Source: Deltaproteobacteria bacterium
GTDB taxonomy: Bacteria > Desulfobacterota > Binatia > Bin18
Length of the DNA: 5,029 nt
Reading direction: 5' to 3'
NCBI GenBank assembly: GCA_016200595.1
Contig: JACQEL010000817.1
Span: 1 to 5,029, forward strand
The notes beneath the pieces were generated by a model. The model saw only the letters and a list, made by a program, of their open reading frames with translations, searched no databases and had not been told where the DNA came from. Made by a program: the position numbers and the translations under genes. Positions 1 to 4,892 of this stretch are shown here, in pieces (within the stretch, counting starts at the first letter, position 1; every line of letters begins with the position of its first letter).

Positions 1-747
1 CTCGGCAATGTCCTGAGGCGATGGGCTGAACACCTCATTGACGATGTCGATCTGGCTGGGATGGATGGTGATTTTGCCAGTGAATCCCATCCAGGCCCCT
101 TCCTGACATTCGTGCCGGAGTCCCTCGGTATCGCGGATATCCACGAACACCGTATCGATCGGTTGCACGCCAGCAGCGGTCGCGGCAAGCAAGGTCATGA
201 TGCGGGCATAGCGGAAGACTTCGAGGAATTGCCCGTGTTCATCACGGTTGCGTCGAGCGCCAATGGCAGCCGATAAATCCTCGGCTCCCCAGGATAGGGC
301 ATCGACCCGCGGGCACGAGCCGAAATCACGAATATTCAACAGGCCCTGGGGCGTCTCGGTCCCAAGGACGACGAGTTTCACTTCCCCTGGCGGATAGCCA
401 TACTCACGCTCCATGCGGCTGAGGATGGTATCGATTTTGAAGAGATCATCCTTGGTGCGGACTTTCGGAACGAGATACGAATCCGGCCGACCTTGCATGG
501 TGACTTCCAAATCGCGCACGCCCCACGGGGTGTCGAGTGGATTCATGCGCACCATGCGCTCTTGGCGACCGAAGTTGACTTGCTTGAGCCAATGGGTGAC
601 CGTCTCTCGCGCCGAGTCTTTGTTTTCAGGGGTGACCGCGTCTTCGAGATCGAGGACGAGAGAATCCGCCGGCAAGGCCAGGGACTTCTGCAACATTTTC
701 TCATTGGCGCCGGGAACGAAATGCACGGCGCGGCGTAGTCGTGACAT
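1..747 (-). CDS. CitE / HpcH-HpaI aldolase family CoA-ester lyase (3' end cut by window edge)
   Basis: 249 codons read from ATG at 747 to the left edge without a stop, so the C-terminus is missing. The family folds as a TIM barrel and uses Mg2+ to cleave malyl-, methylmalyl-, citramalyl- or citryl-type CoA esters (or acyl carriers) into an acyl-CoA and a 2-oxoacid. Visible motifs: HFVPGANEKM at 9-18, LVLDLEDAV at 30-38, Arg68 in VRMNPLDTPWG, the expected metal ligands Glu131 (LGTETPQG) and Asp157 (WGAEDL), and GKITIHPSQ at 224-232 near the usual end of the barrel. About 40-60 residues are probably lost. The start is fixed by GGAGG at 756-752, 4 nt before ATG, just after a heptamer-repeat spacer. 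It lies 53 nt downstream of the MaoC-like gene and is probably co-transcribed with it. The substrate is not decided by the sequence; malyl/methylmalyl-CoA or citramalyl-CoA are the likeliest from the partner gene (inference). Confidence 0.9.
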   Translation of the reverse strand, partial: MSRLRRAVHFVPGANEKMLQKSLALPADSLVLDLEDAVTPENKDSARETVTHWLKQVNFGRQERMVRMNPLDTPWGVRDLEVTMQGRPDSYLVPKVRTKDDLFKIDTILSRMEREYGYPPGEVKLVVLGTETPQGLLNIRDFGSCPRVDALSWGAEDLSAAIGARRNRDEHGQFLEVFRYARIMTLLAATAAGVQPIDTVFVDIRDTEGLRHECQEGAWMGFTGKITIHPSQIDIVNEVFSPSPQDIAE

Positions 748-751
748 AAGA

Positions 752-812
752 CCTCCAGAATTAAGAGTGAAGAGTTAAGAATTCTTGGCTTTTTCACTCT
801 TCACTTTTCACT
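752..812 (-). repeat. Heptamer array forming an intercistronic inverted repeat
   Basis: Read on the minus strand, this spacer is three AGTGAAR heptamers (812-792), a 5-nt break, AAGAATT (786-780), then CTTAACT, CTTCACT, CTTAATT (779-759) and CTGGAGG (758-752), which carries the SD of the downstream lyase gene. AGTGAAGAGT (805-796) and ACTCTTCACT (775-766) are perfect reverse complements, so the transcript can form a 10-bp stem with a 20-nt loop. Inside is the palindrome AAGAATTCTT (777-786). The stop codon of the MaoC-like gene (803-801) and its last three codons lie inside the array. No U-tract follows, so it does not look like an intrinsic terminator. A role in mRNA processing or stability is only inference. 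Confidence 0.8.
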
Positions 813-1256
813 GTTTCTCCGCATCATCGCCGCTCGCTTGCAGCGCATCACGGTCTCCCCGCGCTGGTTGGTGGCGCGGTGTTCAAACATCACGATGCCC
901 CACTGCGGACGGGACTTCGATTCGCGCTTTTCCAGCACTTCGGTCTCCACGGTGATGGTATCGCCGATGAAAACCGGCTTGGGAAACTCGACTCTTTCAA
1001 AGCCGAGGTTGCCAACTGTCGTGCCAAGCGTGGTATCGCCCACCGACAGACCGACTGCCAGTCCTAGAGTAAAGATGCTGTTGACCAGACGCTGACCGAA
1101 CTCCGCATTTTTGGAGAACTCAGTATCGAGATGTAATGGTTGGGGGTTCATGGTCATGGTGGTGAACAGTAAATTGTCAGTTTCGGTAACCGTCCGTCCG
1201 GGTTGGTGATGAAAGACGTCTCCGACGGTAAACTCGTCAAAATATTTGCCGGCCAT
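801..1256 (-). CDS. MaoC-like single hot-dog enoyl-CoA hydratase
   Basis: 151 residues, the normal size of a single hot-dog MaoC-type hydratase that adds water to a 2-enoyl-CoA in the cytoplasm. The N-terminus reads YFDEFTVGDVF, then GRTVTETDNLLF (20-31), then the active-site stretch TMNPQPLHLD (35-44), then a GQRLVNS (54-60) helix and the beta strands VEFPKPVFIGDTI and VETEVLEKRES. His42 matches the catalytic His. When PLH is aligned with the usual PIH, the position of the catalytic Asp is held by Asn37; the NPQPLH form appears to mark a separate subfamily. The start is supported by AAGGAGG (1268-1262), 5 nt from ATG. No convincing promoter was found upstream. It is followed by the CitE-like lyase. 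Together they could act as hydratase plus lyase on mesaconyl- or itaconyl-type CoA (inference from pathway knowledge). The last residues, NSEK, come partly from repeat DNA. Confidence 0.88.
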   Translation of the reverse strand: MAGKYFDEFTVGDVFHHQPGRTVTETDNLLFTTMTMNPQPLHLDTEFSKNAEFGQRLVNSIFTLGLAVGLSVGDTTLGTTVGNLGFERVEFPKPVFIGDTITVETEVLEKRESKSRPQWGIVMFEHRATNQRGETVMRCKRAAMMRRNSEK

Positions 1257-1346
1257 GGTGTCCTCCTTGAGCGGATGCTGGTGGAGGGTTCCTTATCACA
1301 AAATCCCGCTCACTGCATAGGGATTAACTGGCAGACCGATCACCCC

Positions 1347-1400
1347 TTTGGAGTGCGGGAGCCGTGCTCCCGCCTTTCCCCAGCGAAGCCATGCTTCGCT
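1347..1400 (+). repeat. GGAG-type REP unit, left of the RAYT gene
   Basis: Head TTTGGAGT (1347-1354) is followed by hairpin A, GCGGGAGC (1355-1362) / GCTCCCGC (1366-1373) with loop CGT. A short spacer leads to hairpin B, AGCGAAGC (1382-1389) / GCTTCGCT (1393-1400) with loop CAT. GGAG directly before the hairpin matches the conserved tetranucleotide (GTAG or GGAG) known in front of RAYT-linked REP hairpins. The unit is in the same orientation as, and closely similar to, the first unit at 1987-2040. Confidence 0.85.
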
Positions 1401-1459
1401 ATCCCGCCGCTGGCAACCTAACCTTCAGCAGAAAAAGCACAATCAATGCTTGTACATCC

Positions 1460-2029
1460 TTAACAGTCGTCTTCAATCTTGATTTTGTCATATTTGTACG
1501 AACACACCCGCCTATAAAAAGCAGGATCTGCGTTCGTTACAAACCATGCCGCAGAGCAAAACTCGTACTGCTCGGCTACAGGAACTAAACCATGGTGAAC
1601 CGCGTTGGTGTGGACATAGTTCAACCGCGCATAATAACTTGCCTCATGGGTGAGGCAGGTGTCCCAGAACTCAAACCATACTTGACGGCCAGGAGTGCTA
1701 TCCAGTCGGTTGACCGCTCGCGACGTAGCGGAATGAAACCGTTGGAGCATTCGTTTTAACGTCGAGGCGTCGGCAGGTGCGTAGGCGATAAAGTGGTAGT
1801 GGTTCGAGAAGAGCGCCCAAGCTTGGAGTTCCCAGTTATATGCCGTGGCAGCGGCAAACAGTTCGTTTTGCAAGAGCCCGAGCCGCTCGACGCCCTGAAA
1901 GTAGTGCTGTTTATGGAGTGTACCTGCAGTCACGATATAGGCCGCGCTCGGCACGAACACATGCGCCGGGCGGTGATGCCATTTATGGAGTGCGGGAGCC
2001 ATGCTCCCGCTTTCAGTGGGTGAAGCCAT
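1460..2029 (-). CDS. REP-associated tyrosine transposase (RAYT, Y1 HUH family)
   Basis: 189 residues from the most upstream ATG. Domesticated relatives of IS200/IS605 TnpA cut and join single-stranded REP hairpins. The HUH metal motif is HYH at 77-79 in FSNHYHFIAY. The catalytic Tyr is best placed at Tyr138 in LNYVHTNAVHHGLV, matching the YIxxNPVxxG motif of E. coli TnpA-REP, with Ala in place of Pro. WFEFWD (118-123) matches the family's W-x-x-FW segment just before it. The start is uncertain: ATG at 2029 and ATG at 2002 (residue 10) each lie exactly in the loop of a REP hairpin, and no clear SD precedes either. Family-like sequence begins around LHKWHHRPAHVFVP, so 2002 is plausible (180 residues). 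Flanking REP units are the expected substrates. The gene seems intact. Confidence 0.88.
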   Translation of the reverse strand: MASPTESGSMAPALHKWHHRPAHVFVPSAAYIVTAGTLHKQHYFQGVERLGLLQNELFAAATAYNWELQAWALFSNHYHFIAYAPADASTLKRMLQRFHSATSRAVNRLDSTPGRQVWFEFWDTCLTHEASYYARLNYVHTNAVHHGLVPVAEQYEFCSAAWFVTNADPAFYRRVCSYKYDKIKIEDDC

Positions 2030-2097
2030 GCTTCACCCACAATCTGCCCAAAGCATGGCTTTGGGCCCGAAAAGCGCAAGCATGGCTTGCGCACTCC
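1987..2097. repeat. Convergent pair of GGAG-type REP units (four hairpins, BIME-like)
   Basis: Four perfect stem-loops in a row: GCGGGAGC (1992-1999) / GCTCCCGC (2003-2010), loop CAT; an 11-bp stem 2016-2026 / 2030-2040, loop CAT; GCCCAAAGC (2046-2054) / GCTTTGGGC (2058-2066), loop ATG; GCGCAAGC (2074-2081) / GCTTGCGC (2085-2092), loop ATG. GGAGT at 1987-1991 heads the first pair on the plus strand, and ACTCC at 2093-2097 heads the second pair on the minus strand. The two units therefore converge. The block fills the gap between the stop of the cyclase gene and the RAYT gene. It could also stop or protect the cyclase transcript, though there is no U-tract. Confidence 0.88.
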
Positions 2098-2118
2098 AAA
2101 GCTGTTGCAGCGCTCGCC

Positions 2119-4107
2119 TCACTTGAGGCCCGCCTTGCGCAGGGCGGCAGCGAAGCGCTCGGTGGCCGCAGGATCTTTCATGGGCGACCTCTGCTTCCAA
2201 CCCTCCACAGTGAATTGAGGCATGATCCGTAGCATTTCGGCTCCCTCCTTCCGGGCCTCTTCCGCCCGCCCCAACTCACTGTAGACTACAGCCACTCCCC
2301 AGTGGGCAAACCAATAATCAGGGTTATAGGTCAGGACTCGCGTGAGGGCCGCAATCGCCTCCTCATACTGTCCGGCATTCAGGTAGGCTTGGCCTAAGAT
2401 ATTGAAGTGCTGATACTGATGGGGGTCAAGGCGCACTGCCTTCTTCGCTACCTCAATGGCTTTCTCAGGCTGTCCTACAGATATCAGTGCAGAAGCCAGA
2501 CTGTCATAGACATTTGCATCGTTGGGATCGAGGGCGATGGCTCGTTCTATCTCAGCGATGCCCTGCTCATATTGCTTCTGCCATACCTTGATGACGCCCA
2601 ATATTGCATGGGGTCTGACCAACGAGTCATCCAGGATGATGGCCTGCTGTGCTAACTCCGTAGCTCGCTTTAAATTCTGAGGGTCCGCACTCCATTGCGA
2701 GAACCACTCCATCCAGTAAGTAAAGCTCAGACCTGCATGTGCCGTTGCATACCCTGGATCCAACTCAAGAGCTTTCTCAAATAGCTGTCGTGCCTGGGCA
2801 TTGGTCTCTTTCGTGAGGCGCCACTGGAGCTTCCAACCGCGCAAGTAGTAGTCATAAGCTTCCAGGTTATTGGTAGGGGCGGTCTTAAAACGCGCTTGCT
2901 CTTCCTGCGTGAGTTTTACTTTCAGCGCTGTTAGAATCTTCTGCACGATCTCGTCTTGTAAGGCAAAGATATCTTTGAGCGGACGCTCGTACCGCTCTGA
3001 CCAGAGATGATAGCCGGTCGTGGCGTCGATGAGCTGGGCCGTGATCCGCACTTGCCCCTCAGCCTTGAGCACGCTGCCTTCCAACACATACTGCACGCCG
3101 AGTTCCTTACTCACCTCTTGCACCTTCACCGCCTTGCCCTTGTAGGTGAAGGCGGAATTACGGGCGATGACAAAGAGGCTGGAGAGCTTGGAAAGATCGC
3201 CGGTGAGCACCTCAGTCAGGCCGTCGCTGAAATATTCTTGTTCAGGATCATTACTCATGTTGACGAAGGGCAGCACGACGATGGAGGGCTTGTCGGGCAA
3301 CGGCAACGCCGCTGGTGCGGCTTCAGTCCTGAGGGCCGAGTCCTGAGGGCTGAGTACTAGCTGGGTGCTGGGTGTTGGGGGTTGGGTGCGGGCAGGAAAG
3401 GAGAGATAGCGGACGGCTACGATTGTTCCCGTAGTGAGCAGCAGGGAACGGTGGGCGATGCCCACCCTACGAAGCTTTGAACGTTGAACCTTGAACGTTG
3501 AACCTTGAACTTCAGACGCCGGACTTCGGACCTCGGACGCCGGACTTCCGGACTCCTCTGTTCGTATCCGCCACACCCGCACTGGCTCGGCGATGTTCTT
3601 GACCTGCTGCTCTCCGAGGTCTTCATACCTGAGGGCGAGTTTGTTCTTGACCTGTTCGTACACAACCCTAGAAACGCAGATACCGCCTCCCTCAGCTAAG
3701 GCTTCTAGCCGCGCCGCGATGTTGACCCCATCACCATAGATTTGTTCGCCTTCTACCATCACATCGCCAAGATTGATGCCGATGCGAAACTCCATACGGC
3801 GGTGTTCAGGTAACTCAGTGTTTTTGGATCGGAGGGCGTGCTGAATCTCCACTGCGCACTGCACGGCATCGACTACACTAGCAAACTCCGCCAGCACACT
3901 ATCCCCCGCGGAGCCTACCACTCTGCCTTGATGTTGTTGAATGAGAGTGTCTGTGACCTGACGGGAAGCGGTGAGCATACGGAGAGTGGCGACTTCGTCC
4001 TCGCCCATCAGACGGCTGTAGCCTTTGACGTCAGCCGCGAGGATGGCTGCTAGCTTGCGCCTGACACCCGACGGAGCCGTGCGGGTGGATTTTTCCTCGT
4101 TGCTCAT
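2119..4107 (-). CDS. Class III adenylate/guanylate cyclase with TolB-like domain and TPR repeats
   Basis: 662 residues. The class III cyclase domain is at about 16-182 and makes a cyclic nucleotide from a nucleoside triphosphate. Metal Asp26 lies in AADVKGYS and Asp69 in AGDSVLAEF. The transition-state pair Asn129 and Arg133 lies in YGDGVNIAARLE, and Asp126 suits adenine recognition. The usual purine-selecting Lys four residues before Asp69 is Gly65, so nucleotide choice is uncertain. Residues 183-270 form an abnormal linker made largely of translated repeats, with only a weak hydrophobic stretch (SLLLTTGTIVAVRYL, 221-235) where relatives often carry a membrane helix. From PDKPSIVVLPF (271-281) to about 400 is the TolB-like domain common in this architecture, ending ATTGYHLWSERY and LQDEIVQKI. 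TPR-like helices at about 414-630 (for example YEQGIAEIERAIALDPND) suggest protein contacts. The promoter ends 8 nt before ATG, and no SD is present. Confidence 0.92.
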   Translation of the reverse strand: MSNEEKSTRTAPSGVRRKLAAILAADVKGYSRLMGEDEVATLRMLTASRQVTDTLIQQHQGRVVGSAGDSVLAEFASVVDAVQCAVEIQHALRSKNTELPEHRRMEFRIGINLGDVMVEGEQIYGDGVNIAARLEALAEGGGICVSRVVYEQVKNKLALRYEDLGEQQVKNIAEPVRVWRIRTEESGSPASEVRSPASEVQGSTFKVQRSKLRRVGIAHRSLLLTTGTIVAVRYLSFPARTQPPTPSTQLVLSPQDSALRTEAAPAALPLPDKPSIVVLPFVNMSNDPEQEYFSDGLTEVLTGDLSKLSSLFVIARNSAFTYKGKAVKVQEVSKELGVQYVLEGSVLKAEGQVRITAQLIDATTGYHLWSERYERPLKDIFALQDEIVQKILTALKVKLTQEEQARFKTAPTNNLEAYDYYLRGWKLQWRLTKETNAQARQLFEKALELDPGYATAHAGLSFTYWMEWFSQWSADPQNLKRATELAQQAIILDDSLVRPHAILGVIKVWQKQYEQGIAEIERAIALDPNDANVYDSLASALISVGQPEKAIEVAKKAVRLDPHQYQHFNILGQAYLNAGQYEEAIAALTRVLTYNPDYWFAHWGVAVVYSELGRAEEARKEGAEMLRIMPQFTVEGWKQRSPMKDPAATERFAAALRKAGLK
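3321..3387 (-). repeat. Heptamer array 2 inside the cyclase gene linker
   Basis: On the minus strand, four MCCCARC units (3387-3360, such as ACCCAAC and ACCCAGC) are followed by a 4-nt break TAGT and then five units (3355-3321), four of them MCTCRGS such as ACTCAGC and CCTCAGG, the last one ACTGAAG. The array is translated in frame as residues about 241-263, a Pro/Ser/Thr/Gln-rich segment (TQPPTPSTQLVLSPQ and onward). The period of 7 is clear over 67 nt. Confidence 0.8.
3450..3470 (-). repeat. GTAG-headed REP-like hairpin inside the cyclase gene
   Basis: On the minus strand GTAG (3470-3467) is followed by GGTGGGC (3466-3460), loop ATC, and GCCCACC (3456-3450), a perfect 7-bp stem. GTAG directly before a hairpin is the classic RAYT/REP head. 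Just downstream, GTTCCC (3449-3444) and GGGAAC (3430-3425) could form a weaker second stem, echoing the two-hairpin units near the RAYT gene. It is read in frame and encodes about residues 213-220 (RVGIAHR). Confidence 0.75.
3476..3553 (-). repeat. Heptamer array 1 inside the cyclase gene linker
   Basis: Ten consecutive 7-nt units cover 3476-3545 with plus-strand consensus NYYRRAC: five NTTGAAC units (3476-3510), a transitional TTCAGAC (3511-3517), then four NYCGGAC units (3518-3545). A degenerate 8-nt unit TTCCGGAC (3546-3553) follows. The array is translated in frame as about residues 186-211, including the doublet SPASEVR / SPASEVQ, which is a 21-bp (3 x 7) repeat at DNA level. With the 8-nt unit the array is 78 nt, a multiple of three. 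Confidence 0.85.
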
Positions 4108-4115
4108 TGCGAGCG

Positions 4116-4145
4116 ATTATCCTGCCGCGTCTGTGCTGCTGTCAA
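4116..4145 (-). promoter_or_regulatory. Sigma-70-type promoter of the cyclase gene, probably leaderless
   Basis: Minus strand: -35 TTGACA (4145-4140, perfect consensus), 18-nt spacer, -10 GATAAT (4121-4116). The ATG starts at 4107, only 8 nt after the -10 box, so transcription should begin within about 0-3 nt of the start codon. There is no room for an SD. The alternative is a distal promoter with read-through from the toxin-antitoxin pair, which ends 62 nt upstream. Confidence 0.7.
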
Positions 4146-4169
4146 CCGACACGGGAAGGTGAGCAGAGG

Positions 4170-4574
4170 CTAAGGCCGAAAAACCTCCGGTAGGACTGCC
4201 GGAATTATGCTTTGAGTAAAATCACTCACGTTCCGCGTGACGATTACGGCAACTCCGGCCTCCTGAGCGGCAGCGTGACTAACCGCATCCTCAAAATCCT
4301 TAAAAGGCCCGCTCAGAGCTTGTCTGATCCCTGCATCAGTCACGGGAGCAACATGCATCTTCGATAAGAAATCAGCAAGGATACGACGACTCTTGGTCGT
4401 ACCAAGTTCTCGCCGTAACACGTAGAACAGTGTCGTGACAGCGTGTCCGGCAATGTACCCTTCCACTTGCCCTTGACCAACAGCATCAAGAGCCGCCGCT
4501 GAAGCCGCGAGGTAAGGTTCTCGCCTTAAGGTGACATCGAGCAACACATTGGTATCGTAGAGAACGCGCTTCAT
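4170..4574 (-). CDS. PIN-domain ribonuclease toxin, VapC-like
   Basis: 134 residues, the usual VapC size. PIN toxins are Mg2+-dependent RNases that cleave tRNA, rRNA or mRNA when freed from the antitoxin. Acidic residues seen: Asp7 in LYDTNVLLD at the first strand, Glu95/Asp96 in FKDFEDAV, and Asp118 in TRNVSDF at the last strand. The usual second acid (Glu in the helix after strand 2) is not seen: the region reads AGHAVTTLFYVLRREL, a form that recurs in one branch of PIN proteins (PIN_3-like), where a neighbouring residue may substitute. The ATG overlaps the antitoxin stop as ATGA (4574-4571), so translation is coupled. It lies 62 nt upstream of the cyclase gene. Function is assigned from domain and context; the RNA target is unknown. 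Confidence 0.88.
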   Translation of the reverse strand: MKRVLYDTNVLLDVTLRREPYLAASAAALDAVGQGQVEGYIAGHAVTTLFYVLRRELGTTKSRRILADFLSKMHVAPVTDAGIRQALSGPFKDFEDAVSHAAAQEAGVAVIVTRNVSDFTQSIIPAVLPEVFRP

Positions 4575-4834
4575 CGATGCTTCGCTTCAAGATAGTCCAA
4601 GTAGTCGCGGCGGACTTCTTTATCCGTTGATGGTGTTCCCTTGCCAGCGGCAACGCCAACCAGACGACGAGTCCAGGGACTCAGTTGAGACAAACCCCTC
4701 TTCTTCCCTTTTTCAGGCAACTGGGCGAAGAACTCGGCCACAGCCCGGGAAAGTGAGATATGACGCTCCTTGGCCCAGAGCTTGGCTTTTTCGACGAGTT
4801 CGTTTTCTAGCCGCAGGGTGAGCTTGGTGTGCAT
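4571..4834 (-). CDS. Antitoxin of the PIN toxin, ribbon-helix-helix-like
   Basis: 87 residues from ATG at 4834. The N-terminus MHTKLTLRLENELVEKAKLWAKE (given here in part: MHTKLTLRL, then ELVEKAKLWAKE) followed by HISLSRAVAEFF looks like a short strand plus two helices of a ribbon-helix-helix DNA-binding fold. The charged tail (from about 40 onward, ending DYLDYLEAKHR) would wrap the toxin. A TTG at 4879 would extend it by 15 residues, but that stretch lies within the inverted repeat and promoter and does not look like protein, so ATG 4834 is preferred. No SD is seen before it; translation may be leaderless. Stop overlaps toxin start by 4 nt. The protein likely binds the inverted repeat just upstream and represses its own operon (family knowledge). 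Confidence 0.85.
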   Translation of the reverse strand: MHTKLTLRLENELVEKAKLWAKERHISLSRAVAEFFAQLPEKGKKRGLSQLSPWTRRLVGVAAGKGTPSTDKEVRRDYLDYLEAKHR

Positions 4835-4844
4835 GGTAGAATCG

Positions 4845-4892
4845 TGACGTATAATTTTGTTTTTCTTATACGTCAACAAAGCAGAAAGTCAA
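4845..4892 (-). promoter_or_regulatory. Toxin-antitoxin operator and overlapping promoters
   Basis: A perfect 10-bp inverted repeat, TGACGTATAA (4845-4854) and TTATACGTCA (4866-4875), has an 11-nt AT-rich spacer, so arm centres are 21 bp (two helical turns) apart. Two minus-strand promoters interleave with it. One is TTGACT (4892-4887), N16, TATAAG (4870-4865). The other is TTGACG (4876-4871), N17, TATACG (4853-4848), which would start transcription about 7 nt before ATG 4834. The arms cover the -10 box of the first promoter and both boxes of the second, ideal for autorepression. Confidence 0.72.

Larger units (their letters stand above)
1347..2100. mobile_element. Candidate RAYT/REP module bounded by inverted 10-mers
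   Basis: The transposase gene sits between one REP unit on the left and a convergent pair on the right. The outer ends are the perfect inverted pair TTTGGAGTGC (1347-1356) and GCACTCCAAA (2091-2100). Each end is simply the head of a REP unit, so the inverted ends may reflect REP orientation rather than true terminal repeats. Y1 HUH enzymes do not use terminal inverted repeats or make target duplications. Whether the 754-bp block moves as one piece is unproven. Confidence 0.5.

Noticed and set aside
413..778. Plus-strand open frame of 121 codons
   Set aside because: Antisense to the CitE-like gene, Ser/Arg-rich, no recognisable domain.
543..797. Open frame on the minus strand overlapping the lyase start
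   Set aside because: Out of frame with the well-conserved lyase, low complexity (Ser/Arg-rich), and crosses the repeat spacer.
1257..1340. Promoter for the MaoC-like gene
   Set aside because: A GATAAG-like -10 box is present near 1296 but no acceptable -35 box at 16-18 nt was found.
1987..2097. CRISPR array
   Set aside because: Units are adjacent hairpins with variable stems and no regular spacers; they fit REP elements next to a RAYT.
1987..2097. Intrinsic terminator for the cyclase gene
   Set aside because: Stable stems exist but none is followed by a T-run on the minus strand, so only a protective or attenuating role is possible.
1840..2232. Plus-strand open frame of 130 codons
   Set aside because: Antisense to the RAYT and cyclase 3' end, running through the REP hairpins.
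3007..3360. Plus-strand open frame of 117 codons
   Set aside because: Antisense to the conserved TolB-like domain.
3417..3665. Minus-strand open frame of 82 codons inside the cyclase gene
   Set aside because: Another frame of the heptamer array, which stays open in several frames because 7-nt units lack stops.
4835..4879. Antitoxin extension from TTG at 4879
   Set aside because: The 15 extra codons lie in the inverted repeat and promoter region and lack protein-like conservation; ATG 4834 fits the RHH start.
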